Origin: Tetradesmus obliquus | Taxonomy: Eukaryota > Chlorophyta > Chlorophyceae > Sphaeropleales > Scenedesmaceae | NCBI GenBank assembly: GCA_030272155.1 | Contig: CP126199.1 | Span: 1,984,001-2,048,000 of the forward strand | DNA length: 64,000 bases | Direction: 5' to 3' | Shown: positions 34,548-50,600 of the stretch, in pieces | Numbering within the stretch: position 1 is the stretch's first letter | Layout of the letters: each line of letters begins with the position of its first letter | Made by a program: the position numbers and the translations under genes | The notes under the pieces: model-generated | What the model was told of the DNA's origin: nothing | The model's input: only the letters and a program-made list of their open reading frames with translations | The model's database searches: none

Positions 34548-36353
34548 ATGCAGATTTTCGTCAAGACAGGCAAGTGTGGGCGGTGCTCGTCAGGCTGCTC
34601 ATACATTTAGTGGACGGCAGTAAAATGCTTTATTATACCATCTATAATAGTTGTTCGACTGGCTGTGCTCGTGCGTTCACCGCAGCATGCACTCATCACA
34701 CCGCCTTTCCTGCTGCTTGTGTTTGATGGCGTGCAGGGCAGACCCACCTCTTTGAGGTGGGGCCCAATGCCACCGTCGCTGATGTGAAGGAGCTGGTGCA
34801 GGCCCGCGAGGGTGAGCGCATGGACCGGCAGCAGCTGTCAGCAGCAGTAGCAGCAGCAGGCACACTGTGCCTGTGACAGGCGTAGGCGCATGCGGCAACA
34901 CCACATGCAGACACAGGATCACTGGTATCACAGCATGTTTGTGGCGTAATTTTTGCCACGGAACAGCAGATGATTATTTTCACAGCAGCAGCAGCATTCG
35001 TCGGCCGAGCAGAGACGCTAGAGGACTAGGATTTTCAGTGCGCCGCAGGCTGGTGATCCACCAGCTTCATTCAGCCACCAGCAGTTCAGGCCGGGGGTCT
35101 TTGAGTCAGCAGCAGGAGCAGTTGGTTGTTTGGCAGCCGGAGCAGCAGCTGTGCACGGTGCGGCTGCGCACACCGACCGTGCACAAGCAGTGCAGAGCAG
35201 CACCATATTGCAGCACTCTTCTGCAAAGCAGCAGTGTGCGGAGCTTTGATGCTGCATCCTCTCCCCAATGCATCTTATCATCACTAACATCAACTTGTTG
35301 TATGTATTGTTGTGCTGTAATTGTGCAGGTGTGGCTGCTGAGGATGTGTACGCCGTGTTCAACGGCAAGCCCCTGGCTGACGGCGAGCTGCTGAGCCTGG
35401 CTGGCGTGGAGGAGGAGCAGACGCTGTACATCCTGGGCAGGTGAGCCGGCTGCATGGCAACACAATCAGCGCATGCCAGCCGCAGTGTGCACCGCAGCGT
35501 GGCTGCATTGAGTTAGTAATGTCAGATGCAGTTGTTTCATGCAAAGGCAGCACAGGAACAAGCTTGAGGAGTGGCGGCCTGGACAAGTGCTGTTGTGCCT
35601 GGTGCTGCTCTGCCACCTCTGCTGCTGTCGAGCTTGCGTCGCGCTGCTGGCTGCTAGTAACAGGTGTTGTACTGTCCAGTGTGCTGTCGACTTGTAAGCT
35701 AGAGGCTGGGGGCTAGGTTGATTATATTCGGCTGTTAGTTGATGTTTATCTTCTTTTACTCCGTGCAGGCTGCTGGGTGGTGGCAAGAAGCGCAAGAAGA
35801 AGACGTACACCAAGCCCAAGAAGATGAAGCACAAGCACAAGAAGATCAAGCTCAGGGTGCTCAAGTTCTACAAGGTGCGGTGCTGCACTGTGACAGCCAG
35901 TAACAGTCACTTGATTGACCATGTGTTGTTGAGCAGAGTGTGCATGCTGTTGCACGTCATACACGTTGTGTTGGTCTGTGGATGTGTCTTCGCAAGCTGT
36001 TGTACTCAGCTGCACCTAGAATGGACACTGCTCCTCAGTTTGCAGTATCATGCAAACACCACACTCGTAAACACAACATGTGTGCCTCTGTCGCTTTCCT
36101 GCAGGTGGACACTGCTCCTCAGTTTGCAGTATCATGCAAACACCACACTCGTAAACACAACATGTGTGCCTCTGTCGCTTTCCTGCAGGTGGACGACTCC
36201 GGCAAGGTGTCCCGCCTGAGGAAGCAGTGCCCCCAGTGCGGCCCTGGCATCTTCATGGCCACCCACTTTGACCGCGTGTACTGCGGCAAGTGCGCCACCA
36301 CCTACCTGGTGGAGCAGGAGGCAGCCAAGGGCAAGGGCAAGGGCAAGAAGTAA
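34548..36353 (+). CDS. RPS27A: Ubiquitin-like / 40S ribosomal protein eS31 (S27a) fusion
   Basis: Exons 34548-34569, 34737-34811, 35329-35440, 35769-35874, 36189-36353; 159 aa. The leader begins MQIFVKT but then departs strongly from ubiquitin ([20 protein letters not shown]), is about 75 residues long and ends LLGGG before [13 protein letters not shown]. The Gly-Gly cleavage site is kept although the ubiquitin surface is not. The eS31 part has the Lys-rich tail and a zinc site CPQC...CGKC (Cys119, 122, 137, 140); the first pair is C-x2-C, where other eukaryotes usually have C-x4-C. Intron 1 has a GC donor (AG|GCAAGT). The product is a cytosolic ribosomal subunit component. The last intron holds a perfect 84-bp duplication. 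Confidence 0.95.
36022..36189 (+). repeat. Perfect 84-bp tandem duplication with duplicated acceptor
   Basis: 36022-36105 and 36106-36189 are identical over 84 nt. Each ends TTTCCTGCAGG, so the eS31 last exon has two equal acceptors. Using the first would insert 28 residues in frame without a stop. Identity of the copies indicates a recent event. Confidence 0.97.
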
Positions 36354-36939
36354 AGCAGTTTGACCAGGCTTTGACCGGTCGAGTTTGACCGGTTTGACTG
36401 GGATGCTTGCGGTGCTGCAGTAGCAGCTGCTGCTTCTGCTTGCAGGAGTGGTGGTGCCTGCTTTGCGGCAGCGTGGTGCTGCTTTCTTGTTGGCGAGCAA
36501 GTTGCTTAGGTGATTGGTAAGCTGACGTCGACGTCTTTCAACCATGCTGTTCAGGCTGGTGCAAAGGCAGGATGGTGCAGGCAGCTGTCTGCTGACATGG
36601 ATTAGATTTGCCTGCATTGCCAGGCTGGCAGCTTCAGAAGGTTGCACTCAGTCCCCAACAGTATCCATGATCGTCACTTGCACCGACACTTTTACAAACT
36701 AAGCATATGGTGCACTAGTTACGGCATGCTGCAGTACTACATCGATGTTTGTGGCCTTCCTGTCACGTTCCTGGCAGCTGACAGATGCTGAATTGACAAA
36801 GGCCCGATAGTCGCCCCACAAACGCCAAAGGTACCCAACTGCTGCGGTTTCGTTTATCTGTCGCAATCGAGACAAACGGCAGGTGGTTGTGAACCGCAAG
36901 CACTTGTGAAAGCTCCAGCAACGACTGCAAGAAATCTTG
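36354..36939. other. Intergenic, no gene seen
   Basis: 3' flank of eS31 and 5' flank of the LIFEGUARD gene. It begins with three copies of a TTTGACCGG-like word (36360-36395). No further feature supported. Confidence 0.5.
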
Positions 36940-40223
<3,284 letters not shown>

Positions 40224-41409
40224 CAGTCGCGTAGCTAAGCACAGATCGCAGAAGCGGCACAGGGCAGCTGCAGCAGTCTGCTGACGTAGGATTCGAATGT
40301 TGATATGGATGTGGCTGGCGGGTGGCGGTGTCAAGGTGGCATGTTGTACGGCGAGCAGCAGATTGGCTGCTACCAGCCAGCCTCTGATCTGTCAGTTGCA
40401 TGCTTGTATTCCAGTTGGCACAATCTTCGTTGGCCATATGGCCGAAGTCATGCATGACATGGCGATGGGCGGGTGGGGCGGTGGTCATATGCCGTGTTTT
40501 CAAGTTGTGCTCTTTTGAGGTGCTGCCATGTTGACGCGGTGCTGGCTGTGGTTCCAAGAAAACCAATCCTGGTGTGCTCTGGGCGGTCAGGCTCTGGGAG
40601 CGGTAGTTGATTATTGCACAGCTCAACACGGGCGGGCCAGCAGTCAGCTTTTATGTTGGTGCGCTACGGGTTGTATACCCCATGTGGTCCTCCTTGGCAT
40701 GCATGGGCATGCATTTGGGCAGCTGCTTGTACTGCAGTGTGTTTCAAACAACGTACATGCATGCGTGTTTTGCCTGTCACGTGTAACAGTGCTGAGTGCA
40801 GTATCCACAGGCGGCACAGTGCTGCGTGCATTCCATGCATGCGCTGCATACGCAGCAGCAAGAAGCGGCCAGCTTGTGAATAACCTTGTGCATAATTGCG
40901 TACAAGGCGGTGGTGACTGCTGCAGTTCGCGTAATGATCACCTGGCACAGCGAAACGCCTGTGACTGGTGCACACGCGACTGACAGTGTAGTGCTGTACA
41001 GCTGGCTTGCTCACAGCTCCCCGACAGGTCAGACCGATTGTTTTATCCAAAACGTCCTAACTGTAGTAAGGAAGACTTTGTAAATGTTTTGGTACTGCTT
41101 GCAGGCTCTGCGCGCCTGCTGACTGGCTTAGCACGCATTAACAAACCTACCATGACCGGATTCGGTCGCGATTCGGTCGTGCCAGCAGGTGGACTTGCTG
41201 TCTACGAGCGTTCTGATCAAGATTGTTTAGTATTAGATCAATTACGCAACTGAATCCCGCTAGTCTGCCTGCGATCTCACGCTTCAGCCGGAGACAATGA
41301 GTTTCGCTAAGTTCATGCAGGCCTTGAGTGACGCTTATAGCTGCTAATCATACCTCGTAAAGCAATTGGGAGCGTGGCACGTCTCTGAGAGGCCCACTGC
41401 GCTCTCACC
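40224..41409. other. Intergenic, no gene seen
   Basis: T/G-biased plus strand in the left half. TGTAA at about 40786 is a possible but distant 3' signal for LFG. No exon chain supported. Confidence 0.5.
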
Positions 41410-43095
41410 ATGCTGAGCCCCAGGGTGCACGAAGCCGGAGCTGTGAGTGGCTGGGGTTGGTTGCAGTTTGAATCATCTGCTGGTGGCGAATCCTTTACAT
41501 TTAATCTTGCATGCATGGACCTGGCGGCGAGTGGCGTTGCCTGACAGGTGGCCCCTTGCCCCAGACGCATGCGCCACGCACACGCACAGAGACCCCGCTT
41601 CGCGCTGCTCTTGCGTATTGCCTCACCTGCGTTTGTTCATTGGCCATCCATGCAGATCTGCGTGGCTGTGGCCTTGACCGCGCAGCAGTGGCACAGTCCT
41701 GCGGCCTCCTGCCTACTACAGGCAGCTGCAGAGGCTGGGTGCTTGCTGCTGCGCGTGCTGCTACTCCTTAGCAGCATCCTCAGCCTGCAGCAGTCAAGCC
41801 CTCAGCATAACCATTCCAAACCTTTGACCGTAGCCCCCAAGTCAAAGCCAAGCAGCAGGCGGCCGCAGCGCACATCCAAGGTTCCCTGGCTTCCAGTGCA
41901 GTTTCCTGCAGACCTCACAACCAGCCCAGCTGTCCGCAGCTGCGTCAGCAGCGGTCGCCCCATCTGCAGTAATGCATGGACACCGGTTGCACTGGCAAGC
42001 GGCTGCAGCAACAGCAGCCACAACGGCGGCAGCACATCCACTGGCAGCGGCAACAGCAGCAGCAGCAGCAGCAGCGGCACCCCTCCCGCCAGCAGTACTG
42101 CTGCCGGCAGTACAGCCGGCAACTGCAGCAGCGCCAGCCAAGGTGCAGGTCAGTTCAGCAGCAGCACAGGTGGCAGCTGGGATGGATCTGATGATGGTGA
42201 TGATGGGCAGCAGCCAAGGCAGCACAAGCTTGAGGCAAGCCACTCATTGGACATGACCGCACCAGCAGCTGTCCAGCTAGCAGCTGCAGCAGCAGCTGCA
42301 GCAGCAGCAGCCGCCGCAGCGGCTGCTGGTGCAGCAAATGGCAGCCAGCCTGCTCCAGCTGCAGCAGAGAACGAGGCACAGGCAGCACCCCCACCAACTG
42401 AGCAGACACCAGACAGTGCAGCTTCAGGATGTGCTGCAGTAACTGCTGCCGTGCCTGCAACCACAGGCCCTTGGCAACTTGCGTTACCCTTTGCTGCTGC
42501 CGGCTCTCCTTTTGGCAGCAGCAGCAGCAGCCGTAGCAGCCATAGGTGCAGCAGTCGCGGTGGCAGCATTGGCGACAGCAGCAGGAATGCTGGTGTTGCT
42601 GCAGACGCGACAGCGGCAAGTCAGGTGATCAGCACAGCTGCTGCCAGCTCTGCTGTTGCTACCGCAGCAGCAGCAGCGGCCAGTTCTGTCCCTACCACTG
42701 GCCCCTGGCACCTTGCGTCTCCCTCTGCTGCTGGCTCCCCTTTCAGCAGCTACAGCAGCCGCAGCAGTTGCAGCACTGTGGGTGGGGAGGATGCAACACC
42801 TGCTGCTGCTGCTGCTGCTGCTGCTGTAGCAGAGCATGCGGCGGGTGCAGTGGCAGCAGAGGACACCTCGACACAACAGTCAACTGCAGCATGCACAGCT
42901 GCTACTTCGATAGCTGCCCAGCCTGCAGTTGCAACCGGCCCTTGGAGGTTGCTGTCTCCCTTTGCAGGCGGCGCCTCCCTCTTCGGCAGCAGCAACAGCA
43001 GCAGCAGCAGCAGCCGCAGCAGCAAGAGCAGTAGCAGCAGCAGTAGTAGCAAGAGGAAGAACAAGATGCAGGGGGCTTTCAGCAGCTTCATGAAC

Positions 43096-43127
<32 letters not shown>

Positions 43128-43426
43128 GCCGCCGCCGGCCGAGGGCCAGGCGGTTGAGGTGTCTGACAGCAGCACAGCAGCTACCCCTGCCGTCGCAGTG
43201 GCTGCAGCTGCCACACCGCCTGCGCTGGCAGCAGTGGCAGAAGCACCAGCGGTGGACCCAGCACCACCTGCTGCTGCTGCTGCTGCTGCTGCGGCTGAGG
43301 CTGTGACCGGCCCTTGGAAGCTTCAGTCTCCCTTTGCTGCTGCACCCATGCCAGCATTCAGCGCCCCAAAAGAGCTACCAGAAGTTGCATCAGGCAAGAA
43401 GAAGCAGAGGCATGCTAAGCCACACA

Positions 43427-43469
<43 letters not shown>

Positions 43470-46400
43470 CAGCAGCAGCGCTGATGCTTCGACCAGCAGC
43501 AGCAACAGCAGCGGCAGCAGCCCCAAGGCAGTAGCCAAGCCAGCAGCAGGGTTTGGCAGCCCACATGTTGAGGAGCTAACTGATGGGGCAGCACAGGCAG
43601 CAGCACTGGCAGCAGCAGCAGCAAGCAGCAGTGGCATGCCAGCAGTAACAGCAGCTGCTGGCACAACTGCACAGCAGCCAACTGCTGCTGCTGCTGCTGC
43701 TGCCGCTGCTGGTGTGGCTCCTCGTACAGGCCCCTGGGCTCTGTTCTCGCCCTTTGCTGCTGCAGCAGCACCAGATACAGACGCAAGCTCATCAGCAGCT
43801 GCTGCAGCTGCTGCTGCGGATGCAATTGACCGCTCTACTGCAGCAGCCCTCAAGCCAGTTGACAAAGGCACACGTCAGCGCCGCCGCTCTACTGCTGCCT
43901 ACGCAGCAGTAGCAGAGCAGCAGCTGCCGCCGCGTGCTGAGACAAGCGGCAGCAGCAGCGCTGGCAGCCGCAGCGGCATGAGCAGCAACAACGGCAGCAG
44001 CCACAGCTTGGCAGCTCACAGCAGCAAGCCCAATTCTGGCCGCAGCAGCATTGTAGCAGCAAGTGAGCCGCAGTACAGCATGCCTTTCAGCTTCCCTAGC
44101 TTAACAATGACCAACACAGCACCCAGCAGCAGCTGCGCCGAGCACACTGATGCAGCAACGGCAGCAGCAGCAGCAGGGCTGGGATACAGTGGCACTGCGG
44201 CGCTGCAGGACTTGCTTGAGCTTGAGCTGCAGGCAACAGCAGCAACAGCAGCATCACTAGTGCCAGATGGCAGCTGCTTAAGCCCTGGGGCATCAGCTGA
44301 AGATAATGCTACTGCCCAGATGCTACTGCTGCCTGGTGCCGGTGGGGAGCCCTCTCTAGGGCCCCAGCTGCTGCTGCTGCCGCCTACAGCAGAGAAAGCA
44401 GCAGCAGCAGACAAGGTGGACCAGAAGGCGGCATTGAGCATTGCCAGTGCAGGAGAGGCAGAGGACAATGCAGCTACCAAGGCTGCGGCTGCTGCTGCTG
44501 CTGCAGCTGCAGCTGCAGCTGCAGCTGCAGCTGTGGTGATCGGTGGTGTAAAGCAGGGTGGCAGTGCTGCTGCGGATGACAGGGCAGCTGTCAGGGACAG
44601 TGCAGAGTATGGAGGGGCAGCAATGCACAAGCTGCAGCAGCAGCAGCAGCAGCAGGTGTTTGGCTCACCTCCTGGGCTGGGCATGTCACCTTTTGGCAAC
44701 CAGCAGCAGCAGCAGCAGCGTTTGACTGGCATTGCTGCTGCCAGGGCACGGCACATGCATGACAGCGCAGACAGCCACATGATGAACTTCAGGATGCCAG
44801 CAGCGGCTGCTGCAGCACAGCGCAGCAACCCAGCCGCGCAAGTTGCTGCTGCTGCTGCCGCTGCAGGCAACGCCGTGCCAGCTGCAGCAGTGATTGCAAC
44901 GCAGCCGCCTGCAACGATGCTTGCTGTAGCACCAGCTGTAGCAGGCGTCCCGGTTGCCGCTGCTGTTGCACCGGCAATTGTTGCAGCGCCGGCAGTTGTC
45001 GCAAGCACCCCAACAGCTGTGGCACTGATGCAGCAGCAGCAGCAACAGCAGTCTATTGCTGCAAACCGCTGGCAGTCTGCAGCAGCAGCTGCACTTGGCG
45101 CTGCTCGTGGGCAGGTGGCTGTGCCTGCAGCAGCAGTGCCAGCAGCAGCAGTGCCAGCAGCAGCAGTGCCAGCAGCAGCAGCAGCTATGCCTGCAGTGGC
45201 AGCAGTACCTGCTGCTGCTGCTGTGACGCCTCAGGCTGCTGTTAGCTGGCAGTCTCACCCTGCAGTGCTGCCAGCAGCAGCAGCAGCAGGAGCTGCTGTT
45301 GCTGCTGGACAGCAGCTGATGCAGCAGCAGCCTGCAGGAGGATCAGGTAGCCCCTTGGCAGCAGCAACACCCGTTTCGCAGCCAGCAGCAGCAGCAGCAG
45401 CAGCAAAACCGGTGAACCTGAGCTGCCTGTGCTGCTACCCGCCATGCCTCACCGAGGGGGTGTCCACAGAATCACACATTTACGTGCTGGGGCTGGAGCA
45501 GCTAGCTTCTGCTGCTGCAGCAGCAGCAGCAGCAAGCCAAGCTGGCACAGGCGGTGGTGCAGCAGCAGGTGCTGCTGTGGGTGATGCTGGTGCAGCAGCA
45601 GCAGCAGCAGCAGCGGGCAGCGCCATGTACCGTGTGGTGGCGTCATGTGGTGGCGTGGTGGTGGCTGATGTTGCAGGGCTGTGCAGGCCCCAGGAGGGAC
45701 TGTTCAGGTAGGTTGAATGGAAATACATTAGATTCAGCGCATGCATTGCATGTCATGGTGGTGCGTGCCTGCTTTGTGACTGCAAGTGAGGAAGAGCTTC
45801 CAGGCAACCAGCACTTCGCCCAGTTTCATTGATATGGTTGTTGGAATATCTTTGCTGCGCACAATAGCAGGCGTGTGGTTGCCCGCTGCAGGGCTGTGCA
45901 TGTAGAGAGGGCACCTTTTCCCGTGCAGCTGATTAATCATGCACTGTTCCCTTGTTCTTTACTTGTTGTTTACTTATCTTCGCATCATCTTCCTGCATTT
46001 TCTTCTGCGTACTTCTGTTTCTTCAACTCGCACAGGGTGCCGCTGCCTCCGCTGCCCAAGGGCGCGGTTCACCTCAGCGTGATGCTTAACAGCTGTTCAC
46101 TTTTCATGTCGGTACCTGCCTGCCTGCTGCAACTGCATTGACGCTCGCAGGGTGCCGCTGCCTCTGCTGCCCAAGGGCGCCTTCTTACCGGCAGTTTTGT
46201 TGGCAATAAAAATGCACTGACACTCGCATGGTTTTGCGTACTGGTGTTTTCCTGTACGTGCAGGGTGCCGCTGCCGCCACTACACAAGGGCGCGGTTCAC
46301 CTCAGCGTGATGCTCAACAGCCATCCAGTGAGCTTCACTCAGACACTGCTGGTGCTGCCAGCACCCTGCGCACAAGAGATGGCTCTGCTGTGGGCATGCC

Positions 46401-47680
46401 TGCTGCAAACCCGCCTGGCAGCAGCAGCACAGCTGCAGCCTCACACGCCCAACACCCCATCCCAGCAGCAGCAGCAGCAGCAGCAGATGATGCATCAAAT
46501 GCAGAAGGGTGCTGCAGGGAGTGCATCGCGAGCGTCCCTTGATGTAGGGAGCTCTGTGGATGCTTCTGGTTGGACGAGCCAGGACAGCAGCTGCAGCAGC
46601 GCGAGCATGGGATGCAGCAACAGCGCCGGCAGCAACATACAGGGCGCTGCTGCTGCTGCTGCTGCTGCTGCAGGGGCTAGCAGCAGCAGCTCAGGGGCAA
46701 GCAGGCAGGGAGGTACCATCAGTGGTGGGGGTGGGTCTGCTCTTAGCCCTTCAGAGGTTCAGGCAGTGTGGAGCAAGCAGTACACTCCGCTGTTAACAGA
46801 TATTGCATACCTGCTTGCCACACACCAGCACAAGGCAGCGATGCCAACAGCAGGCATCGCAGTACCCGGCTCACCCGCGCTCGCGGCTGTGGCTGCAGCT
46901 ACTGGCCAGAACTCTGCCGCGGCGGCTGCCGCAGGTGCAGCAGCAGCAGCAGCGGGAGGCGTAAGCATTAACTCACCACAGTTTAAGAGTATGGTGACTC
47001 AGCTGGTGCAGTTTCTGGCAGCTAATGGTATGTGGGCTGTGTTGCAGCTGATCACTGACAGCGTGTATGGAGTGGGAGCTTCTGCAAAGGCGCTGTACAC
47101 AGCAAAGGCAGCAGCGGGTGCTGCGCCTGCGCCTGCTGCGGCAAGCGCTGCTGCTACAGGCAGCACTGCTGGCAGCGTTGGGGGTGCAAGCATCGGCTCG
47201 AGTGTGGCTGGCAGGGGTTTGTCTGGTGGGGCAGGTGGCAGCAGCTCTCAAGAGCCCTCAAAGAGCAACAGCAGCAGCAGCAGTGTTGCAGCAGCAGCAG
47301 CAGTTGCAGAGCCTGCTGGTACAGCAAACCCAGGACCAACGCTACAGCAGCAGCAACAGCAGCTTGCTGCAGGTGACGCAGTGGCAGCTGCGCTGACTGC
47401 TGCTTCAGCCGGGCAGGCACCCGGCCTGCGTGCAGTGCTGGTGCTGCTGCTGGTGGTTCTGTGGGCATCAGTCAAGCGGCAGGCTGTTAAGATCGGCTCA
47501 GGCTTGCGTTGGGTTGCAACTGAGGCCTGGCTGCTGCTGCATGGCTTGCTGTGTGTGGTCGGTTGGGCGTGTGTGCAACTGGCGCAGCAGCTGAGTGGCA
47601 GGCGGCAGGGTGGCATTGCTGCTGCTGCTGCTGCTGCTGCTCAGCCTACTGCGGATGCAGTGGATGCTGCAGGTGGCTGA
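41410..47680 (+). CDS. 1869-aa Ala/Ser/Gln-rich protein with five TGPW repeats
   Basis: Exons 41410-41442, 41548-45707, 46264-47680, in phase. No family recognised. Visible parts: a hydrophobic N-terminal stretch (about residues 55-85); five spaced copies of a TGPWxLxSPFA motif at about residues 316, 394, 473, 596 and 737, separated by Ala/Ser runs; Gln and Ala runs to about residue 1300; then an ordered block with LSCLCCYPPCLTEGVS, YRVVASCGGVVVADVAG and VPLPPLHKGAVHLSVMLN spanning the exon 2/3 junction. The C-terminus has hydrophobic segments (LRAVLVLLLVVLWASV and AWLLLHGLLCVVGWACV), probably two membrane helices. The first exon (MLSPRVHEAGA) rests only on phase and a GTGAGT donor. Function unknown; a membrane-tethered scaffold is one possibility. 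Confidence 0.68.
46036..46290 (+). repeat. Two echoes of the start of the last exon (TGPW protein)
   Basis: The exon start (GTGCCGCTGCC...) occurs behind CAG acceptors at 46036 and 46151 before the real 46264. The first copy keeps about 57 nt (VPLPPLPKGAVHLSVMLNS) without a stop and then diverges. Confidence 0.88.
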
Positions 47681-50600
47681 TGCTCATTTTGAAAAGCCAG
47701 TGAGGCTGTGCACCGTGTTTGCTGTCACTGGAGGCTGGTTGTCACTGGGCTGGTGAAAGTGAACACCAGGCTACTGCTGGACAACGGCTGGGTTTGAGCC
47801 AGTTGTGGTGGGTTGATTGTTCGGTTGTTTGGATCAAACTGACAGTGCTTTGCAGGTTGCCAGGGTTGCTTGCTGGAGCCCACTCCGGGACACTGAGATA
47901 TGAGGGTTTGGCATATGAGCATGCTATTCAGTCGTTGAGCTGTGGAGCTCGTGCCAAACCATTGATGTGCTGGTAGTTGGCTGTCGGGTTGTTGATGATC
48001 GTTTGACCAATGCTGCCTGGACTTTTGGATACATCATTGGTCGGCTTGTGGATGCTTCTGCCATGCACATGCTTGCTCTACTGATGAGGGACGCACCAAA
48101 TTGTGCATAAACGATTGAGATTTGCAGTGATATGGGCTAGTAAGTAAGATTGCCTGACGGCGTGTTAGTTGCATGCGAGCTTGGCAATCTGTGTTCCCCG
48201 CAGTGTGCGCTCGCTCAGGATGATAGCCGACCCGCACCTGTTGCTCACGTATGATTTCCAGTGTGGTATTCAGATAAACCTGCCTGGTTGTTATGTGTCT
48301 GGGATAGCTGGGGTGGAGGACTGTTCAGGTATGTTGTGGACTGAGTTTGGGCAGCTATTTAGCAGTTGAATGGGGCAACTGACCCTATGCTTGAGGAGGT
48401 TTGCTGGCAAGAGCAACTTGGCTTATGCTGCATGCGTTTGACTGGTCTGATCTGTGGGGGCAGCAGCAGCGGCGGCAGCCGCAGCTGCTGCTGCTGCTGC
48501 TGTGTTTGGCAGCTGCGCGTGCATCTGCCTGCAACTGGCAGGCGTCTGAAGGCATTGCATGCTGCGCATTGTCTGCATGGTCGGCATGATCATGCATGTG
48601 CTGCCGGCTCTGTGGCTTAGGACATTGTGCTGTCTGTATGTATGCTGAGAGGATGTGCATGGAGGGTGTGCCTGCTTATCTGATGGCTAAGTACGTTGTC
48701 TTTGCGTGCATGATGTTGGCCTGCCACTGAATGCATCTGATCGAATGTCGCGTGAGAGCCTTGCCCAGGTGCCTAGCCACACATCCAGAGGGAGTTTCCA
48801 GTCCACTTTTGCAAAGTGTGGCAGGCATGCGTGCAGCACAGTGCTGCTGCATGCACAGCGAGGCAGAGCTTTCCAGCGGTCGTTGCTTGGCATTGCATGG
48901 CAAAGCATGGCCATGGTTGTCACATCTGTACTTGACTGTGCACATCGCGCGTCTCTTCATCAGCCAGCACATATTGTGACGGCTATTGTGCAAGAGCGCC
49001 CTTGCAAATTGCAGTGTGCTGCGATCGCCAGTTGGATTGCAGTGCCACCCCGGAGAGCAGTGTATCTGGCCTTTTCCGGCATGTGGTATGTCTGTGGCCC
49101 TTGCAGTGTGCTGTGCTGTGTCCATGAGAGGTGGTTGTACTGGTGCTGAGCCAGTTGCTTTTCTGCGATGTCAGGCCCTTGTTCGAGCATGTATTCGCCG
49201 TAAGGCCTTTGCTACACGATTATGGCCGTACACTTCTGGCAGTTATTGTTGAGCAATGCTCTGCGCATCATACCTCAGAGCACAAAAAACATGGCGAGGA
49301 TGTGGGGGTGACTATATGCGTCACACTCCTCGATTGCAGATCACTCATGGTGGCATGTTGTTACTTGAGCATGTCATTGAAGGAGAGCTGGACCGTGCAG
49401 GTGCAAGTGGTGCTTACTGTTGCTGCTGGCAGCAGCTGTGTGGCACCTCTTCTACTACTAGTGTACTACAGGATCTGTATCGGGTATTGGATGAAGGTAT
49501 GCAGGGTTACAAGGGATTTTGGTTTGCAAATTGCTGCCAGAAGATTCGAGGCGTCATCATGCGCATTGGCTGATGGGTCCTGGTTTTGGGAGCTTAGAGG
49601 TTGCACAAGCTTGCATGCTGGATGGTATCATGCCTGCACACGGCATCGCTTGATGCACATGCGTTGCTACTGCAGTGGTGTTTTACTTGGCGAAGACGTG
49701 CAGTGTAGTCCGTGCAGATATCAGCTGATGCTCCTGCTTCGTGAATTTCAGCATGCTTGACCTGCTGTGCAGTACTTGTGTGGCGGGCGGCTGCTCAGCA
49801 GCTGTAACGGCAATTCGTGCAGCCGACTGTGCTGTGTTGCTGGCTGCAGCTGTATGGAGCGCATGGGGCATGGGGCTGCCGGGGTTGCTGCAGGGAGTGC
49901 GTGCATGGGGCATTGGGCTGCCGTGGTTGCTGCGAGCGAGGCAAGGAAGGGCCAAAGGAGCAAGTGACCTGCAACACGGATGCAGGGCGTGTGTGCAGCC
50001 AACATGGCCACGGGTGCACTGCAGCGTCCTTGCTCTGGAGCTTTGTGGGGTGCATCAGGAGGATCATGCATCGGGCACTGGCTGCTGGGATTGTTGTGGA
50101 GGGGAGAGGAGGGCCGAAGGAGCAAGCTTCGAGCAGCAAACTCGACAAGCTGCTTTGTTGGCCTGTGCATGAGTGAAGTGTGAGGTACAGAGAGCTGGTA
50201 CATGCTGTCATCTGCATGCTGCATGCTACCGAGGTCGAGGAGTCCACTGTCTTACCTGATGGCTGATGTTTGCATAGGTGTCGTTGACACCTTGTATGTG
50301 TAAGATTCGTGTGTTGGTACTAGGAATGCTAGAGGCGAGGCGTTGCGAGCTGCTGGGTTGCTGTGGTGTGGCATGGCAGTCGCTTGGCTGTTCCTGTTCC
50401 ATGTGTTGTGAATGTGCCTGCATGTGTTGTGCTTCTGTGGTGTGTGCCCAGCTATTGGGATATCGCAGGTCCTGCGTATTCGGTACAGCAGTTGTTGCTG
50501 TGTTTTGCCGTTTGCAAGGTCCCTATTGAGGGTGGTGTTTGTGTCACTGACTCACCTCAGGTGTATGGGTGGGTGGCTGTTATAACAACAACTAGCAGTT

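Noticed and set aside
44016-45008. Long minus-strand Ala-rich ORF inside the TGPW-protein gene
   Set aside because: Mirror of GCA/GCT triplets; the plus strand carries the motif repeats and in-phase splice sites.
49741-50176. Plus-strand ORFs with WSAWGMGLPGLL-type repeats
   Set aside because: Produced by local G-rich near-tandem words; no splice-supported chain and no recognisable fold.
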